Positions 11,338-23,523 of a stretch of DNA of 64,000 bases are shown here, piece by piece. The stretch's first letter is position 1. Every line of letters starts with the position of its first letter. The DNA comes from Camellia lanceoleosa (Eukaryota; Streptophyta; Magnoliopsida; Ericales; Theaceae): assembly GCA_025200525.1 (NCBI GenBank), contig JANUSC010000385.1:1-64000 (forward strand), written 5' to 3'. Position numbers and translations under genes: made by a program. Below the pieces are notes generated by a model. That model did no database searches. It worked only from the letters and a program-made list of their open reading frames with translations, and was not told where the DNA came from.

Positions 11338-13955
11338 TTTAAAGGGGCTTGGAATTTACTCATAAAGCTGGCCAATATAATTGTGTTTTGAGGTTTTGAT
11401 TACTAGTTTATTAATGTACTAATTTGAGAGTCATAAAATCTTATGCTCTTAATGCATGAGATTTATAAAATAAATTTTTCCGTAATTGGCATCGTAGAAG
11501 CTAGTTGACTTTTCATGTCAAAGTCAATTGTTTAGTTATAAATTACTATGATCTAACCCCCAAAAAAAAAAATAAAAATTTTCATGGGAAAATGTTATTT
11601 TTCATCTATTCAAAAGAAACTTACTAGTATTCAAATTTTGAAGTCAATTAATTGTTTCATATTTGACAATTGTTATTGGTTTATTCCTAAAAAAAAAAAT
11701 AGTGGTTGGTACTCTACCTATAACTCTTTAAAAAATGTATTTATTTATGTATACAAATTTATTAAAGAGAAAACTTAAGTTTCAAAATCATGACTATTGC
11801 TACCATTGAAAATTAAAAGATATAATTGAACATTGGGATTATATACAAAATTACGTGGAAAATTAAAATATGTCAAAATGAATTTGAGCTGTAAAAGCAA
11901 AATACAATTCACCATTTCAAGAGAGGAAGACAGAAAACAGAAAAAAATATGAGGGAAAGTCGATGTTCGTAACCTAAAATTGGACAGAAAAGCTAAAGAA
12001 ACTGCTAAAAATATCAGGTAATCATAAGGTTTTGTATTACTTGGAAAATCATTAAATTGTTGAATTCGAACTTATCTAGTATTTGTAACGTTTGTGATTT
12101 GATTAATTAACAATACAATTATAACCATGTGCAATTTATCCATTATTGATTTTTCCATGTAAAGCTTCTATTACAAACTCCTTCTAATAAGAATAATGTG
12201 GGTAATCTGCACCATCCGCCCTTTTTCTTTTTCTATTTAATTATTAATTTATTTACTTATTTTTAATTTGTAGAAAACTAGTATCACCCATTTTTGAGAA
12301 CTATACTCATATATATACCATTGTCATGGTTACTCAAGTCAAAAAGTCACTATAAATTGTCACATCATTTTCTACTTTTTGCACTTTCAACTTTTAACTT
12401 TACTCTTTTGTTATTGCAAATTTTGACTTTACTTAAACTAGAAATATAGATAAAAATAACCCTTCAATTCAAGAATTGTGAAAAGACCTTCATAATCAAC
12501 TCATTTAAAACTCATTTGAGTTCAAGATAAATTTGTATACACAGTTAATAATTGAGCTGAGTTTATGTAGACCCAAGCTCGGCTCAATTAGGCTCATTAA
12601 CAAAAAATATATAAATTAATATTTATTTTTAACAATATATCAAATATATTTCATTTCTCTATTTTATATTAAATTTACATAATTAATGAATGAAATTTAT
12701 TTTTAATTACATTTTGCTCATAATGTTCTCTTTTTCACTTAATATGCAAATTAATTGATTTTTTTTTTAAAAAAAAAAATTTGAGCTCAGCTAGTTTATT
12801 TGATCTAGTTGAGTCAAATCAAACTCAAGTTTCTCAAATTTTTTACAAACCAACCTCGAGCTACTAATCTTTGCCCACTTCTGTATGTTCGTTTGTTATC
12901 CTTTATGGACTTGTTTGATTGGCCAGATTAAAGTATTAGATTGGGAATACAAATGTTTTGGACTCATATTCCAACGTTTAATTGTAAATTTTTTCTATTC
13001 CAATTAGATATCTAATGGATAGCTAATCCCACAAAAATGCATATATGTTTAGTATTGGTCATCAAATGGGACCTGCAGTGAACCGTGGGCCTGAATTCAA
13101 ATTTATTTGTACTTTTTATATGAATCACGAATTGAAACATTAAAACATGGTTTGTGGTGGACCGTGGTCAAACCCTTACATTTATCAAGTACTTGAGGGA
13201 TTATTGTTTTATATCATGTCACAAAGTAATTAATTAATAAAAAATTAAATTTTTCTACAATATTAAAAGTGAATGGTCGTGGTTGTCATATTATTCAAAA
13301 GATTCAATGTCATCGATCTCTATAGTCAAGTACCTATATCGTAGAATGAAATGAGAAGTCACAGGTTCAGTGAACTAATGGTTTTATGGGACATTTTTTT
13401 ATAGGTTCATTATGTAAAAGTTTAATTGATTAAGTTTTACAAAAATAAATAAATAAATTTAAAGTGGATTAATGGTTTTATGGGACATTTTTTTATAGGT
13501 TCATTATTTAAAAGTTTAATAGCTTAAGTTTTACAAAAATAAATAAATAAATTTAAAATATTAAGTTTTACATGAGACCCATCATATTTTTATATATAAA
13601 AAAACTAAAAAATAAAAACTATGAAACCCATCATGTCATATGAAAATCCACATATAATTTTTTTTTTTAAATACTAGTTGGCCCCCCACGAGCTTTGTGC
13701 GTGGGTTACAGGGTCACATTACAGTGTCAGTATAAATACTTTAAAAATTGTATTTGGTTTATGAATTTGAAAAGTGACTTCACAAGGGAGGAAAAAAAAA
13801 GGTGTAAAATATAGGTGATAATTATATTTCCAAAAAATCACATACCAAATCATTCGGTTAATCCAACTGAATAACTAATACACTAATCCCATCAATTATT
13901 AACCCCCCCACTAACCTTAATTGTTCTATTTTTCTCATTCTTTTTTTTTTTTTGG
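11338..13955. other. AT-rich non-coding stretch of unit B, left of solo LTR
   Basis: Colinear with 481-3,113 of unit A, including the inverted repeat near 12,552 and the two-copy repeat near 13,375-13,560. No exon seen. Confidence 0.6.
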
Positions 13956-14148
13956 GGAGGTATAGCGGTCCCGGGTTTACCCCTTGTTGTATAGTGGTCC
14001 GGGCATGTGTCCGTGGATGTTGGTAATTGAGTATTGTCTTATTTACGTCTTTTCTTGCTTTGTTTTTGAGTTACAGGATGTGTTGGGCAGGTTGTCACAG
14101 GTTGGTTAAGCTTAAGAACCAAGTCTAGTTGCCCAGGTTTTGACTGGT

Positions 14149-14480
14149 CCGCTCGAGCGGACATGTTTACGCTCGAGCAGATGGGTTGTTGTTGCTTGTA
14201 CGCTCGAGCGGAGGTGTTGGCGCTCGAGCGGAGAATGCACCCTTTCAGTATTTCGCACCCGCAAAACTTCGCAAGTGTGGTTTATGCGCCGAAGGGTCTT
14301 TAGCGCCGAGCGCCTGATGTTTTTGGTGAGAGTTCTGGGAGACCTGCGCCGAGCGGCCGGGATCTACGCCGAGCGGATGAACTTTGTGTCAGTGTCTTGA
14401 GCTCGAGCGGACAATGTTGCGCCGAGCGGAACTCGCTTTATGTGTCTTTACGCCGGCGGAGAGTCTTACGCTCGAGCGGA
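14149..14480. repeat. Array of GCTCGAGCGG-type palindromes inside the solo LTR
   Basis: Eleven copies of a CGCTCGAGCGGA-like word begin near 14,151, 14,171, 14,201, 14,221, 14,302, 14,347, 14,367, 14,401, 14,420, 14,451 and 14,470. The first is the perfect 12-bp palindrome CCGCTCGAGCGG. Ten of the eleven form pairs spaced 19-20 bp. Several copies read GCCGAGCGG, one base shorter. It may be a cis-element array of the LTR promoter or a simple satellite seed. Confidence 0.8.
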
Positions 14481-15054
14481 CCTGTCGTATAACTGAGTGG
14501 GACTGGGCATTTTAAATCACTTTTTGACTTATCTTCTTTCTCCTACTTTACCAAAACGCCATTTTCAGAGCTTCTCACTCAAAAACCATAACTTCTCTCT
14601 AAGTGTTGATCTAGCTAGAGTGTGTTGTTCACCTTTTGTCTTCACAAAAAGGGTGTTGATCGTCGAGGGCGTCATTTTGATCCGAATAGTTTGGTGTTTG
14701 GAGCATTTTGGTTTTGGGTCCTTCTCCTTTGGAGCTCATCTTTTGAGGTAGGGATATCCTACTCCTCTTTATGAGTCTTGTCTTTAAATTTTAGCATTTT
14801 GATATGTTGGTAGTTGTTGTGTAAATTTTGGGAAACTTTGGGCCATTGTGTAATCTTATAAAAGTTTGGGGTTTTGTCTATAATAAACCTAGAAGCATGT
14901 TTGGTATAGAAACATGGAATTAATGTTGAAACATTAGTGAAATTGGAACCTAAGGGTTGTTATGTTATGAATTATAACGATGGATAGAATACATTGATTT
15001 TATGTATTGTTATGTGATGTGTATAATTGTTGTTTATATGCATTGTGTTGTGTT

Positions 15055-15150
15055 GGAGGAGATAGGGGATGTACTCCGCGGTTTAGGGGAAGATAGGGGA
15101 TGGACCTCTAAACCGGATGTTATTGGGAGGAGATAGGGGATGAACTCCGT
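15055..15150. repeat. Short direct repeats GGAGATAGGGGATG in solo LTR
   Basis: Three copies of an (A)GATAGGGGATG word with ACTCCG or ACCTCT following, about 35-45 bp apart, lie upstream of the CTATATGG box. Such direct repeats are common in LTR U3 regions. Confidence 0.6.
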
Positions 15151-17340
15151 AGATAGAGCATGTATGCTTATCTAGAAATGTATTGACAGAGCGTATGTGC
15201 TTGTCTTTGGAAGTATGAATATGACTGTTGAGTTTATATTTGTTGAAGTGAAATGTGTTGGCATGAGTGCTTGTCTCATGTGAAATGTCTGAGCCAAGGT
15301 TATGATATGGCAAGTGAAAAGGAAATATAGACCTAAACGTCTTGGAATTGTATTATGTTATGAAAGAATGTAAAAGAGATGGCCATCTATCAACTGTTAA
15401 TCTTTTAGTCATTGTTCATAATTGGTTTAGTATATTTCTACTGGGCTGTGGCTCACCCTATATGGGAACATCATTTTCAGGTACAGGTAGTATGCCACCT
15501 CCAAGGACTTAGCTTGGAAGGCTAGTGACGGACGGACTTTTTGGTTGTCTTTCCTTTTGTAACATTACATGTAAATTCAAGCCAAGGGCTTAATGTGTAA
15601 ATGAGTTAGCACTCTACTTTCTTGTAACCAAGTGTTAACTTGGAAAGCTGTAAGCCCTTAGGGCATTTGCTTTTGTTGTTAACATGTAATGCTAATTGTA
15701 ATAGAACTCTGTTGAATGGAAGGACGTGGATCTTTTATATATCTTGGCATGTCAATATTGTTGGGTTTAATGTCATTATTTTGAGGGCGTTACAGGAGGG
15801 GGTGGGGAAGGGGTCTATTTTTCCCATAACTTACTTGTATTTTCATGACTTCGTAATTTTTTTGAGTTCATATCATTTTTTTTTTGTTGCAATTTTTCCT
15901 TTATATATATATATATATGTATGTATCTCAAATGTTCTCCAGAAAAAATGTAGACAAAAACTCCAAAAAAGAGAAAACTTGAAGTTATTTCCACAGCAAG
16001 TTTTAATTAATGCTCTCTTTGGCAGCATAAGTATATGGCAATCCAATTTGGCTCACTTTTTGTACTACAGCTAAAATGGCCCTAGACATGCAATGTGAAA
16101 TCAATACATCTCTTATACATGGATTCATTTGTTGTAACATTCACCATTTTCTCAAGTTGAAAATTAGAAAACACTCGTACGCACAAAATGCAGTAAAGAT
16201 TCATATCAAATTAGAGAAGAGTTTTTAAAAATGGAACCATCACATTAATAACCAATGTATATTGCAGTATCATCATAGAGAGAGAGAGAGAGAGAGAGAG
16301 TGGAATGTGCCCCTACTGCTACTGCGAGGCCCTTTTTAACAATGCCCACCACCAGTCACTATTGCTATTAACTTCGGAAAGTTTTGAAGATTTCCTTCGA
16401 AAAAGGGGATTTTATTAATTCATTCACAGCCAAATTTTTATTTAATTTTTTTTTCTTTTCAATTCACATGGGTGATTGATTGTGTGCAAACATTAAAGTT
16501 TTTTTTTCTTTAATAATTTTTTTCTCTATTTATGATTATCTTGCCAAAAAAACTGTGATACGATCTTTCTTGTATCCTTCAGTAATTTTTGCAATCTATG
16601 ATTCTCTATCTTTTTTTTTTCCTTGGGGTTAAATAATTTATGATTTTCTTGCCCAAAAAACTATGATACCTAATGATGTCGATCGTCCATCTATAATGAG
16701 AGTCAATTAGCTAAGTTGTTAAATTTTTCATTAAAATCTTTCGTCCATGTCTTTCGTTTTTGCTTTCTATAACTGACGAAGTTATAGAATATAACTTCAA
16801 ATTTTAACTGACGGGTTATATGTTTGTGCAGTGGGAAAAACAATAATTAATGTTATAAATATTATATCAATCCGATTTCAAGTAATTAATTTCCCATGAA
16901 TATCTTATAATTTAAGGTGTTTGTATATTTGGTTATGACTTATTAGAGTGTGAGCTATAATGAAAGTTATTATAAAGTATTAGAATGTTAGTTATGAGTC
17001 ATTGTGATGTTAATTATGATATTATTTGATTATAACCCATGAACTTTTTAGTTATATTTTATGTGGTGTTTGGTTACAATTTTTATTTTTACTTTATGAC
17101 TTTCATAGGATTGAGCTATGACATTTGTGGTAATCCAATTTACAACTATTATAACTTGCATATGATACACACTTTTTTGAGAGTGTTTACCATAATATTA
17201 TCTATTGGTATATATATTGTTTGTTTCTTCTTACGTCACGTGTCTCTCAATTTTCAACTTTTTAAAAAAAAAAAAATTAGATAGATAAGGGAAATGAGAC
17301 TTGAGTCTCGGACCTTGGGTTTACTAAAAAAAACTCTTAG

Positions 17341-17822
17341 GTTGTGTTTGGTTTAGTTTTGAAAATGTGATACTCTTTTTGAAGTTGTGATTTGAGTGTA
17401 AAATTGTGAGTTGAGTTTTGAAAAAAAAAAAATTGATTGGTTATAAGTTTTGAAAAAAGTTTTTGAATTTTGAATTTTGGAAAGAATTTAGAGTTTTAAA
17501 TTTTGAAAAGAGTTTTGAATTGTATTTTGAGTTTTGAGTTTTTGAATTTTGAGTTGTATTTTGAATTTTTGGATTTATTTTTTGAAATATTAAAAATGTT
17601 TAAGAAAATTTAATTTTTTATTTTAAATATTTAATTTTTATTTAAATATTTTTTAATTTTTAATTTAATTTTGTAAATATTTTATTTTTTATTTTTACTA
17701 TTTTAAACTAAAAACAAAACTTCACACTCGTATCGTAACCAAACATATAACTCAAAACTCAATTCAAAAATTATTTTCAAAACTTATAACCAAGCACACT
17801 CAAATCATAACCAACACATAAC
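17341..17822. mobile_element. MITE-like long foldback element, unit B
   Basis: Counterpart of 4,649-5,130 with the same imperfect terminal inverted repeats and AT-rich core. Confidence 0.55.
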
Positions 17823-18449
17823 CAAAAAAAAAAAAAATGATGATAAAAATAATAGATTGAACAAATTTTTGATGATAAAAATAATAAATTGTTTGGGTCC
17901 GTGTGGCCCACCACGGGCCCATTTTGATGATTTGCACTGTTCATTTTGTTGAGCACTTTGTGTATTTCATTTACAAAAAAAAATTAGGTAGATCTCGATA
18001 TCAGAACTTGTGTAATTTATCGTGTTTTCAAGAAAAAAGCGACAATTGTGTTTTTAAAAAGAAACCATACGTTTTTTTTTATGATGCCGAAATCCTAATC
18101 AAACAAAGTGATTATGTAGCTTTCTATCAAATAGAGTGATTGTTTTGGGAGCACGTAAATATTCATAATAAGAAGCACATGATGAACATGATATAAAAGA
18201 CATCTCATCCAATGGCCGGATTAAAATCAATGTAAGTTTTTAATATATAAGTATTCAACTCGTGCTATATATGCACTCAATTTTTTAAAAAAGTATTAAA
18301 AGTTAGTTTGTCTCCTATCCACAAGAGTGAATTCGACCTCGATCACATGCTCACCCCAAATCTAATTTTAATGATTCAATTTGAGAATACTTATTAGTCA
18401 CCCTATTAACTAAATTTATTAACAATTTACCCTTTAATTTGTTGATATT

Positions 18450-18640
18450 AATAGTCCATTGTGGAGGATAAAATCGAGGATAAAATCCAGTGTCTCGAGT
18501 TCGAGTCACCCCTTGGGGCCACCGGAGGTTTGCCGTTCGTTAACTTCAGGCCCTCGTGATTAGTCCCGGCTTCCTTAAAATCGAGTTAGTTAGGATACCG
18601 AGTTATAAAAAAAAAAAAAAAAAAAAAATAGTCCATTGTG
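18450..18640 (+). mobile_element. tRNA-derived SINE with exact target-site duplication, unit B
   Basis: Same insertion as 5,765-5,961. Here both flanks are exactly AATAGTCCATTGTG (18,450-18,463 and 18,627-18,640), which confirms the target-site duplication. The body has the B-box-like GTTCGAGTC and an A-tail of about 22. Several body differences from unit A lie at CAG/CTG words. Confidence 0.83.
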
Positions 18641-19807
18641 TATATCATTCACTCCCTCCCTCCCCACCCCACCCCCCACCCCACCCCCCAAAATAAATAA
18701 ATAAAAATAATGTTATAATCAAAGAGTTAGGCCTTTTATCATTAAATGTGTAATCATTAAATGTGTAATAAATTTATCATTAACATTATTGTTATTTGGA
18801 TTGAATTGTAAAAAAAAAAAAAAAAAATTGTGTTCTTCAAACATTTTCCATATTTTAAAGGCAATAGATTAAAATAAAGTAAAATAGATGTGTATATTAG
18901 AGGGTCCTTTGATAATGCCGTGACTTTATCAATGTCCTTTGTGCATCGCGACACTCACAAAATTCTTTCATATCCTCTTTTCTTCAGATAGACGTAGGTG
19001 CTTTTGACAATAAATCTACAAATGCAAAATTACCTTAATATGCAACTAAACACACCCCAAAAAATGTATAGGCGAATAATTCGAGATTATGAAGCTATCA
19101 CTTTAAAATAAAAATTTATTAAGATGCTTCCTAATATCAAATCTATGACAGATACATTATTCTTATGAATGATTTCGCAGCAATTTTTTCAGGAATAACA
19201 ATTTTCCCAAACTTAATTAACCGCAATACCAAATGAGGCCTTAGACGGTAAGAATTGATCCTACTTCAATCAAAAGTTGGCCCAAAGATGTGAAAATAAC
19301 TGGTCTTTTAGAAAGTGGGTTATAATTCACTTTTCGACTATATAACCCACTTTCCTTTCTCAAAAAGTCGATTATAATTAGCTTTTAACCAAAAAGTTTA
19401 TTATAACCATCTTCTCAAAATAGCCCAGCCTACTTGTAATTTGTAAACTAAATGTACCGTTAAATATTTTATTTAATTTAACAATAAGTGTGAAAGACAT
19501 GTAAGATATAAAAAAATTATATGATCATTTTCAAATTTCAAATGAATAAATCGCATATGAAATAAAACACAAAAATTAAAGTGCATTTTGCCTCTTAAAC
19601 AAATGACGAAAATAACCATAATTTACATACTAAAATTATTTACATACAAGAATATATATATATATATATATATATTTTATTATATCTTTAATAGATTTAA
19701 CAATACATTTCAATTGACTATATAATTATTTTCAAATAAAAAAGGTAATGCCCGCACACATGAATCAAACTATAAGGGCAAAGTAAAATTTATTATATTT
19801 TTTTTAC

Positions 19808-19944
19808 CTTTGGGTAAAAAACCCATAGAAAGGTATAAATACTTGATGTACCGAGGGCTCTTGGAAAGAAAACGATGACGATATTTTTTGTCCGAGCACT
19901 CGTGAAGGAATCTCTACATCAGTCCTTCGGCTTGCGGTGTTTGC
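19808..19944 (-). pseudogene. Ankyrin-gene exon 3, unit B copy (frame broken)
   Basis: Homologous to 7,115-7,255. The donor (AAAG then GTAAAA) is kept, but the acceptor region reads GACAATGAG instead of GACAGCAGG. One-base changes occur near CTGAG, CCCTTCGGG and CTGCTG of unit A. These differences are all in the contexts that vary throughout the window, so the exon may be intact in the real genome. Confidence 0.5.
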
Positions 19945-21786
19945 TCATTGTCAATTATGGACAAAAATATTTCAGCTATAATATTTCATAATATATGATA
20001 GAAAATTGAAATTTTTTATAATGGACATCTTGAAGCTACAATATTCATTACTAGCGGTTGTACATGTGTCTTTTACGTGGTAAGACTTTTTATTTTATTT
20101 TAACAATAGTGATACCAGGTTAAGGCATCCAATTCAAAATCAAGTTTAACTGACTTATAAAAATGATGTGGGACAAGTCTAACAACAAATATAATTTTTG
20201 TCCAAAATAATGTAGTTTTTGTATTTTAAAATAAAATACTCACTATTATGATTCATAATTTTACTAGTGTTAGCGGCATAATTTTACAGGGAACTAGCAA
20301 CACGGTGTAGTTTTAGGAGAAAAAATTACAAAATAATGATAAAGTTTATGAACTTTAATAATTAAAATATTATATATTTTCATGATTTTGTAATTTTTTT
20401 TACCATTACCATTGAATTTTAATTTCTCTAATTTTAAAAATGCCACTGCAATGGTTAAAAATTAATGTGACACTCATATCTGACAAGTTGGGAAAGTTTT
20501 TGTAAATTTGTGGCTCCTGATTTTCTGAACTTTCTTTTTTCAGTAGTCAAAAATTTTTTTTTTTTTGGTTGTAAATTTGTATCATTTTTTTTCAAGTCCT
20601 AATCTAGAGGGATTTAGGAGATAAAAAAATTTTGAAAAAAATTCCAAAAAAAAAAAAACCTTCTTTTCTTTTTTAAATTTATTATTATATATTTTCAATA
20701 ATGACGCCTTTACATTAATTTTTGAATCACTGTGACATTATTCTCAAAGTTTTTTTTTTAATAAAAATTATGTTTGTAAATTACTTTTTAATGTACTTTT
20801 TTAGTTCTTCCATTTTAGAGGCAACATAAATGTGTATCAGTAATGCTAGGATAATCATTTTTTTTTCCCTTTTAAGTTGTTTATATTTATATTTTTATAT
20901 GTCAATACAATATTGGTTTAATGGTTCCATTACTCATGATTGTTAACAATTTAATATTAAAACATAAAATAATAAATTATAAATATATTTCTTGAGATTT
21001 ACTAAAAATAATGATTATTTTTTGTGGTTATGAAAATTACATCCTATCTTTTCATGTTTCTTATTGCATAACACAAAGGATTCCTTTTATTAAAAAATTA
21101 TTAATTCAACAATTTTTAATGATGTCATATATATATTTTAATTAATAATTTAAGTAATTTTAATTGTATAAAAGAGTAGCTAAGAATTTTATTTTTCTTC
21201 TGATAAGAAATATTTATAATTTACAAAATTGCATAAGGGCCGGAAATTAGTTACCGGACGTGGCTTGTCAGCTGGTACACCTACCTTGCAAAGAAAGAAA
21301 GAAAGAAAAAGAAAAATGAATATGGGAAAATTAGCTATTATGAAAAATATATTATAAAATTATTATGTGTTTAATTATTAATGTATATAAAATTTATCAT
21401 TTGTTTGTAATTTTGTTTTCAAAACATACACTAATTAAAATTTTCCCAATGAATATTTATTCTACTAAAATGTAAACAAATATAATTATATATGGAATAT
21501 GGACCCTCTTCAATAATATCTTCACAAATTTTGGCATATAGTTGAATAGTAGACATTAATTAAATTGTCTCTTTGGCCGAATGATAATAGTGAATAAAAT
21601 GTTTTCAATCTTGATTTTGAGTGGGAATTTGAGAATTTTAAAAAAAGACAAAAGAGAGAGGGAAAGTGTAATAAATATTTCACTTTATCTCTCTCCAATT
21701 TTTTTATTTTTATTTTCCTCACAAATTGTAGAGGGTATAGACACGTAATATTTCGTAAATATTCTATAATTTTTCTAGTTGCTTAC
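19945..21786. other. AT-rich non-coding stretch, probable intron 2 (unit B)
   Basis: Colinear with 7,256-9,082; no coding signal. Contains a TA microsatellite just left of it at about 19,652-19,674. Confidence 0.55.
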
Positions 21787-21936
21787 CTTTATAAATGAGT
21801 TTTTGCAACCAAGTAAGGCCACTGCTACTTTTGAATGAAAAACGCTTGCTGGCAAGAATATCGAGTGGGAGATATCCTCGCTCATCAGCACCGCTAACAA
21901 ACTCTGGGAAGAGTTCGATTATTTGATACGCCAATC
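21787..21936 (-). CDS. Ankyrin-repeat gene, exon 2 (unit B, intact)
   Basis: This 150-bp exon has acceptor GGCAG before GATTGG and donor AAAG then GTAAGC. The frame is fully open: LAYQIIELFPEFVSGADE, then GYLPLDILASKRFSFKSS and LTWLQKLIYK. Plant ankyrin proteins of the ACD6/ITN1-like group have the same motif order after a TVLHCAI repeat (AYQII, then PLDILAS, then FKS). The first two bases complete the codon opened by the last base of exon 1, so exon 1 and exon 2 join as GEYF-GLAYQ. These proteins are usually membrane-anchored through a C-terminal PGG-type transmembrane domain, which I cannot find here. Confidence 0.82.
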
Positions 21937-22008
21937 CTGCCAAAGCAATAAATAAATAAATTTAAAAAAAAAAATGAGAGAAAGAGAGCATACACATGAC
22001 AATATAAT

Positions 22009-22496
22009 CAGGGCCCACCCTGAGATTTGTGAGGTCTAAGGCGAACTATGAAAATGGGGCTCCTATAATATATTTTTTTTAATAAAAAATTTATGATTAA
22101 AATGATAAGTATTTACAAATTTTTTATTTAAGCATTCTTGCACATATAATCATTAAAATTATAAATTAAAATTTACTTTCATATATTAAGTGGATAATGT
22201 TGTATATTGTATGTATGGTTTGGGTTGGCCCAAACACTTTATTTGTTTTTTTTTTTTATATATTTTTATTTTAATAAATATGGGCCAAACCACATAAATA
22301 TGGATTAAACCAAACATGGGCTTAATAAAACATTTTGGGACACTTTAAATTGATCCTAAAAACCCAAAAAAAAAAGCAAAAAAAAAAAAGGGGTTGTACC
22401 TATAACAATTTATTAAATTTGGAAGCCCTTTTTTTGGATCAAAATTGTGGGGCCTAAGGCACAAGCCTTATTGGCCTCAGGCCAGGGCTGGCCCTG
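22009..22496. mobile_element. hAT-type MITE in intron 1, unit B
   Basis: This is a 488-bp element flanked by the 8-bp duplication AATATAAT (22,001-22,008 and 22,497-22,504). Its ends are CAGGGCCCACCCTG and, inverted, CAGGGCCAGCCCTG. There is no ORF. The core matches 9,298-9,773. It lies between ankyrin exons 1 and 2 and is tolerated as intron sequence. Confidence 0.9.
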
Positions 22497-22729
22497 AATA
22501 TAATGTGTGAATAGTCCTGGAATATACTGTTGAGGTTTTTTGTCTATAGAAAAATAAATGAATATTTAATTAATTTGTGATTTGTTATATTTATTTTGGT
22601 ATTACCGTACGGTTCATATAGATCAACATTTTGGTATTTTACTAGCTATATATTTATTTATGTCATCACTTGAAGTAATGATGGAGGAGCCAAGTTATTT
22701 GGTGGTCTTGAGACACACTATCTCGATAC

Positions 22730-22840
22730 TTAAAATGTGTTGTTATAATTGGTAGAAAATGTAAGAGAGGTGAAGCATATAATTTTGTATTGCGTCATCG
22801 AAAATAACTGGGGTTGGGTGATCCAGATGAAAGCAAAACA

Positions 22841-22879
<39 letters not shown>

Positions 22880-22889
22880 TACTAATTAG
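22730..22889. repeat. Direct repeat copy 1 flanking ankyrin exon 1
   Basis: About 160 bp from TTAAAATGTGTTGTTATAAT through an AAT microsatellite to ACTAATTAG. It is repeated at 24,606-24,756. Unit A has a single copy near 10,006-10,150. Confidence 0.9.
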
Positions 22890-22909
22890 CTGAATAGTAA
22901 AATAAATAC

Positions 22910-23523
22910 CAAAATACTCTCCCTTGATGGCGCAGTGAAGAACCGTGTTGCCGTTTTTCGGTCGTCAGACAGTAGATTTGGGGATTGTCTCACTTGCCCG
23001 CCTCCGTGCAAGCAGACATAACAGAGAGCCGAAGGCTCGGGTTTTACCATGGAGAGTCGCCACGAAGATTGAGTCTCGCCGTCATTGTTATGCGACAACT
23101 CGTAAGACGACTCAGTTTAGTACTGGTACTAGTAGCAATCGCATAGCACATATGATCCTGTCCCATCTTTGCTGCCAGATGTAGAGGAGTGTTCCCTTTG
23201 TCATCCGCTAACTCCTCCTTCCAATCTCTTCCTTTACCTCTCTCCTCCTCGTCCTCCTCATCCACTGCTGCTGCTGAGCCCTTACGCTGCTGGTCACAGG
23301 TTTCGATCAACTTTACTAGTTTTTTGAGACTCCTATAATTGCCTTCGTAGATCGCCATATGTAAAGTTGTGCCACCTGACCGAGTGATCTTCATGAGTAG
23401 AAGCTCTATCGTCAGCTCTCGTTTTTCTAATTTCTTTGAGTATATTTCCAAAACTTCTTCCCACGCCTTCATGACCTCTGACACAACATCTTCTCGAGTA
23501 TCTACATCTACCCGTCCCTCCAT
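22910..23523 (-). CDS. Ankyrin-repeat gene, exon 1 (unit B, frame disturbed)
   Basis: The ATG at 23,523 opens an acidic/basic N-terminal helix, then an ankyrin repeat at about residues 50-75 (GGTTLHMAIYEGNYRSLKKL). An acidic linker (DEEDEEERGKG) leads to a second repeat (DDKGNTPLHLAAKMGQDH). Frame is lost near 23,095, after which a third repeat (GKTRAFGSLLCLLARRR) and a fourth (KNGNTVLHCAIKGEYFG) continue in another frame. The exon ends at a GT donor (22,909-22,908) in the phase needed for exon 2. Ankyrin proteins of this plant group act in biotic and abiotic stress signalling at membranes, but orthology is not shown. The breaks at 23,095 and near 22,970 may be sequence errors. Confidence 0.75.

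Larger units (their letters stand above)
13961..15794 (+). mobile_element. Solo LTR of a Ty3/gypsy-type element, only in unit B
   Basis: These 1,834 bp interrupt the homology between units and are flanked by GGAGG on both sides (13,956-13,960 and 15,795-15,799). The right end is GGGCGTTACA; the left end TATAGCGGTC is a decayed mirror of it. The segment has no gag or pol. Near its right end lie CACCCTATATGGG and TTTTCAGGTACAGGTAG, reminiscent of LTRs of Tekay/Del-type elements (recognised by eye only). It therefore arose by insertion followed by LTR-LTR recombination, after the tandem duplication. Confidence 0.88.
15800..19807. other. AT-rich non-coding stretch of unit B, right of solo LTR
   Basis: Colinear with 3,114-7,114 of unit A. 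It holds the GA run (16,277-16,300), foldback, SINE and hairpin, each at the position expected from A. No exon seen. Confidence 0.6.

Noticed and set aside
10983..11391. Plus-strand ORFs opposite the membrane ORF and a His-rich minus-strand ORF (11,016-11,225)
   Set aside because: These are shadows of the Pro-rich linker in other frames; none is conserved in units A and C.
15640..16074. 144-codon plus-strand ORF
   Set aside because: It runs across the right border of the solo LTR into unit B sequence, has no family signature, and is mostly low-complexity Leu/Phe/Tyr from AT-rich DNA.
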